A stretch of 64,000 nt of DNA from Cupriavidus necator N-1. Its GTDB lineage: Bacteria > Pseudomonadota > Gammaproteobacteria > Burkholderiales > Burkholderiaceae. Location of the stretch: assembly GCF_000219215.1 (NCBI RefSeq), contig NC_015723.1, positions 868,001 to 932,000 on the forward strand, written 5' to 3'. Positions within the stretch are counted from its first letter, which is position 1; each line of letters begins with the position of its first letter. Positions 34,847 to 42,100 of this stretch are shown here, piece after piece. The notes under the pieces were generated by a model, which did not search any database, was not told the DNA's origin, and saw only the letters and a program-made list of their open reading frames with translations. The position numbers were made by a program, and so were the translations under genes.

Positions 34847-34872
34847 GGGAGTCCCGCCTCGGCGGGCCTCCC
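34847..34872 (-). terminator. Symmetric hairpin between the two peptide genes
   Basis: GGGAG/CTCCC (34847-34851 with 34868-34872) and CCCGCC/GGCGGG (34853-34858 with 34861-34866) form an 11-pair stem with one mismatch and a two-base centre, 13 bases past the stop codon of the first peptide gene. It may attenuate read-through into the second copy or stabilise the first message. Confidence 0.5.
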
Positions 34873-34885
34873 GCATGCAGCGTTG

Positions 34886-35149
34886 TTACAGCGTGGCCAC
34901 CTGGGTGCCGTTGCCGAAGTTCTGCAGGGTGGGGATCTTCAGGCTGAGGTGCGAGCTGGCGTCGATCGTGTTCACGGTCGCGCCGACCTGCAAGCCGATG
35001 GTCGGGCTGGCAAAGCCGCCGCCGCCGACGACGTTCTGGGCGTTGCCGCCGACAACAGAGACGGCGTGGCCGCCGCGCACGGCGGACATGGTCTTGCCGT
35101 CCAGTTCCTGGTCGAGCGGCAGGTCCTTGATCATGAGGGTCGATTGCAT
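34886..35149 (-). CDS. Small peptide with double-glycine leader, copy 1, 87 aa
   Basis: This is the first gene of the pair. The leader differs from copy 2 at one position (Leu12 for Phe12) and again ends MSAVRGG. The core starts HAVSVVGGNAQNVVGGGG and differs at about ten positions, most of them in the first ten residues after GG; the middle stretch FASPTIGLQVG is identical. The ribosome binding site AAGGAGACTTACC is the same. Conservation of the leader with changes in the core is the pattern of paralogous secreted peptides. No database family could be checked; the family is not recognised. Confidence 0.78.
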   Translation of the reverse strand: MQSTLMIKDLPLDQELDGKTMSAVRGGHAVSVVGGNAQNVVGGGGFASPTIGLQVGATVNTIDASSHLSLKIPTLQNFGNGTQVATL

Positions 35150-35258
35150 GGTAAGTCTCCTTGGGTTCGGTTGGGGGAGCACGTTGTTGCGCTCGAAGGG
35201 TATAGAGCATGGGGCGTGCCAGACCCGGGAGGGTGCTGCAATAAGATCCATAACCTCT

Positions 35259-35278
35259 TGAAAAACAAAGGTTTTTCA
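35259..35278. promoter_or_regulatory. AT-rich palindrome upstream of the peptide genes
   Basis: TGAAAAAC (35259-35266) and GTTTTTCA (35271-35278) are perfect inverted repeats around AAAG. The site lies about 110 bases upstream of the first peptide gene, in the 284-base gap (35150-35433) after the DapA-like gene. It could be an operator for the peptide promoter or, read toward the peptides, the terminator of the DapA-like gene. The gap holds no other gene. Confidence 0.45.
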
Positions 35279-35433
35279 TGGAATGCCGGCACTTTCCGAT
35301 CCCCGTCAGGCAGACTTTGTGTTGGGCGCGGGCCAACTCATTTCATGACGCTGTTGGCCAGACAAACACATATCAGGCGCTGGCCGCGACGCGATGCCGC
35401 CGGAGAGGCCGAAAGGCAAGGATGGCTAGCCCT

Positions 35434-36402
35434 TTATGCCGCCAGATGCTCATCCCGCGCCGCGGAAAGCGGAGGAAGAAGAGCCATGGCCTCTTCCAGC
35501 CTCTGGACCAACGCGGGACTTGCCGGCTGCAACGGCAGTCGGGTTTCCGGGGAAATCACGCCGGATAGCGCCAGCGCAGCTTTCACCGGTGCCGGATTCG
35601 GCTCGGCGAACATGAGCGAGATCAACGGCGCGAGCTTGGCGAACAAGGCGCGGGCCGCGCGCAAGCGGCCTGTCTGCGCCAGATGCAGCAGGCGCACGAA
35701 CAGGTCCGGACGAATATGCGAGGACGCGGCGATCACGCCGGCGCCACCTGCAAGCAGGTGATCCAACAGGGCCGCGTCCTCACCGCACAGCACGGTGACA
35801 TGCGGATCGTTGACAAGTGCCCGGAGATTGCCGGCGTCACACTCCTTGACCGCCGAGATCTGCGGGTGCGCAAGCAGCGATCGGATGAGCGCCGGCGACA
35901 TCGCACAGCCAGTTCGCTTCGGCACGTTGTACAGCATCAGGGGGCGTTCGGTTGCGCGCGCCACCTCATTGAAATGCCACACGATGCCCTCATCGGAGGG
36001 CCGCAGGTAGCAGGGCGGCGGCACCAGGTAGCCGACAAGATCAAAGGCGTCCAGTTCGGCAACTTGCGCGCACACCGCGCGGGTATCGACCGCTCCGACG
36101 CCAGCCATCACCGGCAGCTCGCCATGGACGGCCTCGAGCACTGCCGCCGTGAAGACTTGCCGCTCGTGCGTGGAGAGCAGGCTTCCCTCGCCGGTCGTGC
36201 CCAATATGATCAGGCCGTTCACGCCAGCCTCGAGGTAGCGCTCAGCCAGCCTGGCGGCCCCCGGCAGGTCCAGCGAGCCGGCACGCATCGGCGTGACCAT
36301 GGGCACCCAGATGCCCCATGGCGACTGGCGGGAAATCGCTGCGATACTGGTGCAGGCGTGAACGGCGGCACCGGAGAAGCTCTCTTCCTCAGTGCGCCAC
36401 AT
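35434..36402 (-). CDS. DapA-family aldolase/lyase (dihydrodipicolinate synthase-like), 322 aa
   Basis: This (beta/alpha)8-barrel class I lyase has GTTGEGS at residues 68-74 (pyruvate carboxylate binding), Tyr158 in LYNVPKRTG and the Schiff-base Lys186 in AVKECDAGN. The family covers dihydrodipicolinate synthase, N-acetylneuraminate lyase and many aldolases or dehydratases of keto acids. The N-terminus is longer than in housekeeping DapA and there is no lysine-pathway neighbour, so a catabolic aldolase role is more likely. It overlaps the upstream small gene by 14 bases. Confidence 0.88.
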   Translation of the reverse strand: MWRTEEESFSGAAVHACTSIAAISRQSPWGIWVPMVTPMRAGSLDLPGAARLAERYLEAGVNGLIILGTTGEGSLLSTHERQVFTAAVLEAVHGELPVMAGVGAVDTRAVCAQVAELDAFDLVGYLVPPPCYLRPSDEGIVWHFNEVARATERPLMLYNVPKRTGCAMSPALIRSLLAHPQISAVKECDAGNLRALVNDPHVTVLCGEDAALLDHLLAGGAGVIAASSHIRPDLFVRLLHLAQTGRLRAARALFAKLAPLISLMFAEPNPAPVKAALALSGVISPETRLPLQPASPALVQRLEEAMALLPPLSAARDEHLAA

Positions 36403-36787
36403 AGCCGTCTCCCAGGGCTGTAGTGACGCCGAACTCCGCCGCCGGAAATGCCGTCATGATGGCATGCATGGCCGCGTCGCGGTCCGTGCGCGCGATCTCC
36501 ACGTGCAGCGTGGTTTCGCCGTGCCGGTAGTCCACATTCACCACATAGACGCGGGCCAGTTCACCGAGCGCCCTGCACATGGTCTGGCGCAGGCCGAACA
36601 CCTCGGTGGATGCCACCGCGAGACGCATGCGGATCCAGACCGGTGCCGGCTGGGGGACCGCGCGCAGCGCGGGCATGGTGGCCTTGCTGCTGCGCAGGGC
36701 GGTACGTCGGGGAACGGTATCAACGGCCAGGCTTGACTGTCGCATGATTGGATGGACCCGCGCGGTAGCGGGTCGCGTGTTGGACAT
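36389..36787 (-). CDS. Small conserved-looking protein of unknown family, possibly ACT-like, 132 aa
   Basis: The first 50 residues are basic and low in structure. From about residue 53 the sequence MRLAVASTEVFGLRQTMCRALGELA, VYVVNVDYRHGETTLHVEIA and DAAMHAIMTAFPAAEFG gives an alternating beta-alpha-beta-beta-alpha pattern resembling an ACT or ferredoxin-like ligand-binding fold. That is an inference from pattern only. It is translationally coupled to the DapA-like gene by a 14-base overlap, so it may regulate that enzyme. The start is uncertain; ATGs at 36745 and 36676 are also in frame and none has a strong ribosome binding site. Confidence 0.6.
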   Translation of the reverse strand: MSNTRPATARVHPIMRQSSLAVDTVPRRTALRSSKATMPALRAVPQPAPVWIRMRLAVASTEVFGLRQTMCRALGELARVYVVNVDYRHGETTLHVEIARTDRDAAMHAIMTAFPAAEFGVTTALGDGYVAH

Positions 36788-36815
36788 GGCTTTATGCTAG
36801 CCAGCGCCGTCTAAA

Positions 36816-36859
36816 TTTGATGCAAGGATGTTGGGCTTTGGCGTTAAATCCGCATCAAA
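36816..36859. promoter_or_regulatory. Long-spaced inverted repeat upstream of the small gene
   Basis: TTTGATGC (36816-36823) and GCATCAAA (36852-36859) are perfect 8-base inverted repeats 28 bases apart. They are followed by a second small palindrome, CCAGCG-A-CGCTGG. They lie between the 3' end of the TorF-type gene and the 5' end of the small gene at 36787. They may be a regulatory dyad or a transcript end. Confidence 0.35.
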
Positions 36860-36887
36860 ACCAGCGACGCTGGCAAAGCGCTCGCGC

Positions 36888-37715
36888 TCAGAACGTCTTC
36901 GTCAGCGAAGCCCAGGCCGCAGCCTTGCCCAGATAGCGGCCCCGGTTGGCACTGGTGTAGGCCGATTCCTTGGCGTTGGTGTCCACGTAGGCCACCGCCA
37001 GCGCAAAGCCCTTGCCCAGGTCCTTGGTCAGGCCGATCTTCCAGTCGGTGTACGAGGCGTCGCTGAAGTGCGTCACGCCCTGGTAGCCCACGTGCGCGTT
37101 CAGGGTCAGGTCCCAGAAGTTCAGCGGCACGTTGGCCGTCAGGTCGACGTAGTAGCTGTTCTTGCTGTCGTTGAAGCCGAACAGGTTGGTCACGGCATGC
37201 GAGTACTTCAGGAATACCGGGCCCCAGCCGATACCGGCATACAGTTCCGTGGTGTAGGGACGCGGGTTGTTGTAGCCGCCCGGGTAGTAGTACTGGAGCG
37301 CGCCCACGTCATAGTTGAATTCGGTGCCGGCAACCTTGAAGGTGTTCTTGAAGCCGCCGTAGAAATCCATTTCGACCGGCGCCGACACCGCCGGGTTGGC
37401 ATCCTCGAGCCAGCTGATGCTGGAGTTCCAGTTGCCCACGTAGAAGCCGCTTTCGTGCGCATAGTCAAAGCCCCCCTGGATCGCGGGCCGCAGGTTGGTC
37501 TGGCTGATGCCGCGGTAACGGTAGTCCGAGACCAGCGACACGTTGGCAGTGAACGTATGCGGCGATGCCGGCCCGGCTGCGGCAGTGGCCGGAGCCGCTG
37601 CAGGCGCCTCGGCGTCGGGCTGGGATTGCGCCATGGCCGGCATGGCAGCGAAGATGAGGATGGAAGATGCGGAACAGGCGAGCAGCGCGGCCGCGGTATG
37701 GCGCAGGTCAGTCAT
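36888..37715 (-). CDS. TorF-family putative outer-membrane protein (TIGR02001 type), 275 aa
   Basis: A signal peptide (ACSASSILIFAAMPAMAQ) is followed by an Ala/Pro-rich spacer and the family opening FTANVSLVSDYRYRGISQTNLRPAIQGGFDYAHESGFYVGNW in consecutive blocks. Later strands include YAGIGWGPVFLKYSHAVTN, and the last strand ends ASLTKTF with terminal Phe. This is the TIGR02001/TorF family of beta-barrel proteins of unknown substrate. It stands beside the kdp operon but is separated from kdpE by 172 bases. The start at 37715 gives the complete signal peptide. Confidence 0.88.
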   Translation of the reverse strand: MTDLRHTAAALLACSASSILIFAAMPAMAQSQPDAEAPAAAPATAAAGPASPHTFTANVSLVSDYRYRGISQTNLRPAIQGGFDYAHESGFYVGNWNSSISWLEDANPAVSAPVEMDFYGGFKNTFKVAGTEFNYDVGALQYYYPGGYNNPRPYTTELYAGIGWGPVFLKYSHAVTNLFGFNDSKNSYYVDLTANVPLNFWDLTLNAHVGYQGVTHFSDASYTDWKIGLTKDLGKGFALAVAYVDTNAKESAYTSANRGRYLGKAAAWASLTKTF

Positions 37716-37847
37716 TGTTGTTGTGACGAAAGTTGAAGGAATCCCCGTTGCAGGGAGCCTCGCCACGATATGGCCTGACGCGTAAAAACGGTATCAAAAG
37801 CCGCAGCGCCCGCGTACAAATCCAATCAATGCGCTTGGTTTTCAGCG

Positions 37848-38543
37848 TTATCCGGCAAAGCGGTAGCCCAGCCCGATTTCCGTCAGCAGGTAAGCGGGCC
37901 GCGCCGGGTCTGCTTCGAGCTTGTGCCGCAGATGTCCCATATAGACGCGCAGGTACTGGCTGCTTTCGGCCTGAGAGGGGCCCCACACCTCCCGCAGCAA
38001 TTCCCGGTGCGTCATCACCTTGCCGCGGTGCGCGATCAGGACCGCCAGGAGACGATACTCGATCGGCGTCAGATGCACGGCCTGTCCCGAGCGGGTGACG
38101 ACGCGGCTGGCCAGGTCAATCTGCACGTCGCCGAACAGGATCTGGTGGGAGCCCTGGGCGTTGGCCCTGGCATGCCGGCGCAGCAGCACGCGCAGGCGCG
38201 CGACCAGTTCGCCGACGCCAAAGGGCTTGGTCAGGTAGTCATCCGCGCCGGCATCCAGCGCACCGATCTTGTCGGCCTCTCCACTGCGTGCCGACAGGAC
38301 CAGCACCGGTACGTCAGTCCACGTACGGATCTCGCTGATCAATTGCACCCCGTCTCCGTCCGGCAAGCCCAGGTCGAGAATGACGAGGTCCGGTTGCCGG
38401 GTGCCCGCCTCGATCAGTCCGCGCTTGAGCGATTCTGCCTCGTGCACCATGCAGCCTTCGGACTCCAGCGTCGAGCGGACAAAGCGCCGGATATGCGGCT
38501 CATCCTCAACCAGCAAGACTGTCGGGGAAAAATCAAATGGCAT
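37848..38543 (-). CDS. kdpE: KdpE response regulator, 231 aa
   Basis: This OmpR-family regulator has a receiver domain with Asp57 in VILDLGLPDGDG and Lys in YLTKPFG, and a C-terminal winged helix with LTPIEYRLLAVLIAHRGKVMTHRELLREVWG in two blocks and a final GLGYRFAG. It is activated by KdpD and switches on kdp transcription under potassium limitation. The start at 38543 overlaps the kdpD end by 11 bases, which couples the two. A longer in-frame start lies 12 codons upstream. Confidence 0.95.
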   Translation of the reverse strand: MPFDFSPTVLLVEDEPHIRRFVRSTLESEGCMVHEAESLKRGLIEAGTRQPDLVILDLGLPDGDGVQLISEIRTWTDVPVLVLSARSGEADKIGALDAGADDYLTKPFGVGELVARLRVLLRRHARANAQGSHQILFGDVQIDLASRVVTRSGQAVHLTPIEYRLLAVLIAHRGKVMTHRELLREVWGPSQAESSQYLRVYMGHLRHKLEADPARPAYLLTEIGLGYRFAG

Positions 38544-41382
38544 CAGTCTGCTCCGGCTCCACCGCTGGCGGATTTCCACGCGGCAACGCTACCAGGAAGC
38601 GCGCGCCTGCCTGGCCGCCGGGCCGGTCTGGCCGTTGCGCGGGTTCCACCCAGATGCGCCCCCCATGGGCTTGCACGATTGCCTCGCATACGGCGAGGCC
38701 CAGGCCGACGCCCGCGGTCGCGGATTCGCGCTCACCGCGCGTGAATTTCTCGAAGATCTGCCGTTCCTTGCCCTTGGGCACGCCCGGGCCATCATCCTCT
38801 ACCGCAATTCTGATCTCGCCGTCGACAGCCGCGGCCGAAAGCCGGATCTCTGTGCCGGCAGGCGTGTATTTGGCGGCATTTTCCAGCAGGTTGCACAGCA
38901 CGCGCTCGATCAGCACGGCGTCGCATTCGACCAGGGGTACCCTGGACAAGTCGGCGACAACCACGCGGTGGTGCTCGAGCGCCTCGCGCATGGCAGCCAG
39001 GCTGGCGCCAACGAGTTCCTCCACCGATTGCCATTCCTTGCTCATCCGGACTTCCCGGCCCTGAAGCTTGGCCATGTCCAGCAGATTCACCACCATGGTC
39101 CGCATGCGTTTGGCCTGTTCCAGCATGGCGGCCACGGTCTCGGCCAGTGACGGCGCCAGCCCGAGATCGCTACGCTGCATGGTTTCCGCCATGCCGATCA
39201 GGCTTGTCAGCGGGGTTCGCAGGTCATGGGAGACAGCGGCCAGCAATGAGCTGCGCAGGCGCTCTGACTCCATCGACAGCAAGGCCTGCTGCGCCACTTC
39301 GACGTAATGCAAGCGCTCGATGGCGATCGCGATCAGCGTGCAGAACACATCGACCTGGCGCCGTAGCGCAGGTTGCGCAAAGGCGCGCGACACCGCAGGC
39401 TCGACCGCCAGCACGCCACGGGTCTGCATCGGCGCCTTCAATGGCAGATACAGCACGGTGCTGCCTGGCAAGGTATGCGTGCCGGTGCCGGCCGGCTGGC
39501 CGTGATCGAATACCCACTCTGCCAGTACACGGTCGATCGAGTCGGTTCGCGCCCCGGTGTCATGCTGCTCGACATCAGACACGGGCGGCAGCAAGCGGCC
39601 CTCCGGGGAAACCAGGAAGAAGGCTGAATTGGCATCGAAGGCAGCACGCAGGAAACGGCTGGCGATCGAAATAATCTGGTCCGGCATCAGCGCCGCGGAG
39701 AGTTCCCGGGCCAGTTCGTACAGCGTGCGAGCATCGTTCTCGCGCTGCACCGCCACCTGCGCCTGTTCGCGCAAACCGGCCGTCAGTTGCCCGATGACCA
39801 GCCCCACGGATAGCAGCACCAGGAACGTGAGCAAATACTGCACGTCGCTGACGGCGAACGACAGCCGCGGCGGTACGAAGAAGAAGTCGAAAGCGGCAAC
39901 GGCCAACACCGAAGCCAGCGCCGCCGGTCCGCGGCCATGACGAAGCGCGACGCCGACCACCGCCGCCAGAAACAGCATGGCAATGTTGACGACGTCGAAC
40001 CATGGAAACGCCAGGGCCGACAGCGCCGTGGCACCGGCACACCATACCACTGCCCACAAATGGTCTCTGCGCGTGGCCCCGTCGCCTGGCGCGGGGGCGT
40101 CTGGCTCCTCAGTGCCATGGCGCGGGCGAAGATCGACCCGCGTCGTGTCTGCCGCCACGCGGATGATGTCGATTTCCGGACACCCGATCGCCAGCGCATC
40201 GGCAAAACTGCGGCGGCCGAACAGCCACGCTGGCGAGTTCACAAATGGCGTCAAGGCCAGGCCGAGAAGGGCGCGGGCCCGTTCAGCAAGGGAGGCGCCC
40301 CCGCGGCGCCAGTCTGCCGGCGCCCGGCCGATGACTACCTTGGTCAGGTTGTGGCGGCGCACGTACCCCACGATTGCCTGGACCATGTCGTTGCCCGCCA
40401 GGGTCTCAGTGCGTGCGCCCAACTCCTCTGCGAGACGCATGGCCGTCTGCAGGCGCGTCTTTGCGAAATCGGATGGGGGTGCCAGCCTGGGTGTGGCGAT
40501 GGTCACCACATGCCAGTCGCAGTCGAGCTGGCCGGCAAGCCGGCGCGCACTTCTGACGACCTGCTCGGCATCGTCACCACTGCCAATGCAAGCCAGCACG
40601 GCCTCCCGGGTCCGCCACACGCCTTGCACGGCTTCGGACTGACGCCATGCCCGGACATCGGAGTCCACGCGGTCGGCGGTCCGGCGCAGCGCCAGCTCGC
40701 GCAGGGCGATCAGGTTGCCTTTCCGAAAAAAATTGCGAGCCGCATGTCGCGCCTGCTCCGGCAGATAGACCTTGCCTTCCTTCAACCGGCGCAGCAGCTC
40801 GTCGGCCGGCAGGTCCACCAGCACGACTTCGTCGGCGCTGTCGAAGACAACGTCCGGCACGGTTTCCCAGACGCGGATGCCGGTGATGCCGCCCACCGCC
40901 TCGTTCAGGCTGTCCAGATGCTGCACATTGACCGTGGTCCAGACGTCGATCCCGGCGGCCTGCAGTTCCTGGATATCCTGCCACCGCTTGGGATGGCGGC
41001 TGCCCGGTGCGTTGGAATGGGCCAGTTCGTCAACCAGGATCAGGGCCGGTCGCCGGACCAGCGCCGCGTCCAGGTCGAACTCCTGCAGAACCCGCTCGCG
41101 GTACGGCACGTCCTTCATTGGCAAGCGCTCGATACCGGCGATCAGCGCTTCGGTCTCCGCGCGGCCGTGGGTCTCCACGATGCCGATGACGACATCGGTG
41201 CCCTGCGCGGACGCCGCCCGCGCTGCGGTGAGCATGGCGAAGGTCTTGCCGACCCCGGCGGAAGCGCCAAAGTAGACCCTGAGCTTGCCGCGCGAGGCGC
41301 GAGCGCCTTCCTCCTGCACCATCTGGAGCAGGGCATCGGGGTCGGGGCGCGCGCCGGCTTCGCGTAGTTCGACATCAGGCAT
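38533..41382 (-). CDS. kdpD: KdpD sensor histidine kinase, about 949 aa
   Basis: The N-terminal KdpD domain carries a P-loop GASAGVGKT at residues 38-46 and the signature LVDELAHSNAPGSRH, and a universal-stress-type domain covers roughly 250-370. Four transmembrane helices lie near 410-510, a GAF-like domain follows, and the HisKA box has the phospho-acceptor His at about 719 (VSHDLRTPL). An HATPase domain with EDDGPGVPKG is near the end. It senses potassium and ionic stress and phosphorylates KdpE. The ATG at 41382 follows GAGGGTGAG; a GTG at 41394 is an alternative. Confidence 0.95.
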   Translation of the reverse strand: MPDVELREAGARPDPDALLQMVQEEGARASRGKLRVYFGASAGVGKTFAMLTAARAASAQGTDVVIGIVETHGRAETEALIAGIERLPMKDVPYRERVLQEFDLDAALVRRPALILVDELAHSNAPGSRHPKRWQDIQELQAAGIDVWTTVNVQHLDSLNEAVGGITGIRVWETVPDVVFDSADEVVLVDLPADELLRRLKEGKVYLPEQARHAARNFFRKGNLIALRELALRRTADRVDSDVRAWRQSEAVQGVWRTREAVLACIGSGDDAEQVVRSARRLAGQLDCDWHVVTIATPRLAPPSDFAKTRLQTAMRLAEELGARTETLAGNDMVQAIVGYVRRHNLTKVVIGRAPADWRRGGASLAERARALLGLALTPFVNSPAWLFGRRSFADALAIGCPEIDIIRVAADTTRVDLRPRHGTEEPDAPAPGDGATRRDHLWAVVWCAGATALSALAFPWFDVVNIAMLFLAAVVGVALRHGRGPAALASVLAVAAFDFFFVPPRLSFAVSDVQYLLTFLVLLSVGLVIGQLTAGLREQAQVAVQRENDARTLYELARELSAALMPDQIISIASRFLRAAFDANSAFFLVSPEGRLLPPVSDVEQHDTGARTDSIDRVLAEWVFDHGQPAGTGTHTLPGSTVLYLPLKAPMQTRGVLAVEPAVSRAFAQPALRRQVDVFCTLIAIAIERLHYVEVAQQALLSMESERLRSSLLAAVSHDLRTPLTSLIGMAETMQRSDLGLAPSLAETVAAMLEQAKRMRTMVVNLLDMAKLQGREVRMSKEWQSVEELVGASLAAMREALEHHRVVVADLSRVPLVECDAVLIERVLCNLLENAAKYTPAGTEIRLSAAAVDGEIRIAVEDDGPGVPKGKERQIFEKFTRGERESATAGVGLGLAVCEAIVQAHGGRIWVEPAQRPDRPGGQAGARFLVALPRGNPPAVEPEQTDAI

Positions 41383-41451
41383 CGGTCGGCTCACCCTCTA
41401 TCCTGGCATTGGCAAACCAGTTCTGCTTCGCATCCGCGTCCCGGCACTGGG

Positions 41452-42075
41452 TTACTTCCGTGCAATGGCATCCAATCCAAGGTTCAACTTCAGGACGTTG
41501 ATTCCCGGGTCGCCCAGGACCGACATTTGCGGCGTTTCCGTATTCGCCGCAATCAATTGCTTCACCTGCTCGATCGGAATCCCCCTGACGCGCGCGACGC
41601 GCGCCGCCTGGTACGCTGCGGCCGCAGGGCTGATGTGCGGGTCGAGCCCGCTGCCGGATGCCGTGACCAGGTCCACCGGCACGGGGGCCTGGTTGTCCGG
41701 ATCGGCGGCGTGCAGCGCGTCGATGCGCGCGCGTGCGGCGTCGGTCAGCGCCGGATTGGTGGGGCCCAGGTTGGATCCCACCGAAGCCGCGGCGTTATAC
41801 GACATTGGCGCCGTGGCCGACAGGCGGCCCCAGAAGTACTTCGGGTCGGAGAACGGCTGGCCGATCAGTTCCGAGCCAACAGTCTTGCCATCCTTCTCAA
41901 TGAGCGAGCCGCCGGCCTGATGCGGGAACACAGCTTTTGAGATTGCCGTGATCACGCCGGGATACAGCAGCCCGGTCACCAGCGAAAGACCAACGAACAC
42001 CACCATCATTGGCCGCAACAAGCCACCTTGCACGGGGGGCGGCGACGGCTGGCGGGACTGCACTTGCGTATTCAT
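41452..42075 (-). CDS. kdpC: KdpC subunit of the potassium-transporting ATPase, 207 aa
   Basis: KdpC has one N-terminal transmembrane helix ([20 protein letters not shown]) and a periplasmic domain with the conserved [34 protein letters not shown] and the end [17 protein letters not shown] block. It assembles with KdpFAB and raises ATP and ion affinity. It lies 25 bases after kdpB and 69 bases before kdpD in the direction of transcription. Confidence 0.95.
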   Translation of the reverse strand: MNTQVQSRQPSPPPVQGGLLRPMMVVFVGLSLVTGLLYPGVITAISKAVFPHQAGGSLIEKDGKTVGSELIGQPFSDPKYFWGRLSATAPMSYNAAASVGSNLGPTNPALTDAARARIDALHAADPDNQAPVPVDLVTASGSGLDPHISPAAAAYQAARVARVRGIPIEQVKQLIAANTETPQMSVLGDPGINVLKLNLGLDAIARK

Positions 42076-42100
42076 GAATGCTCCGATTCGTAGGAGAAAA

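Larger units (their letters stand above)
34554..35165. repeat. Tandem duplication, 332-base period
   Basis: Both peptide genes, their ribosome binding sites and stop codons are offset by exactly 332 bases (34554 to 34886, 34817 to 35149). The shared block includes CCAAGGAGACTTACC upstream of each start. The units differ in the intergenic hairpin and in the codons just after the GG site. Confidence 0.85.

Noticed and set aside
34829..35761. Plus-strand open frame over the peptide genes and part of the DapA-like gene.
   Set aside because: It crosses both peptides antisense, has no ribosome binding site and no recognisable motif, while the minus-strand genes have duplicated leaders and strong ribosome binding sites.
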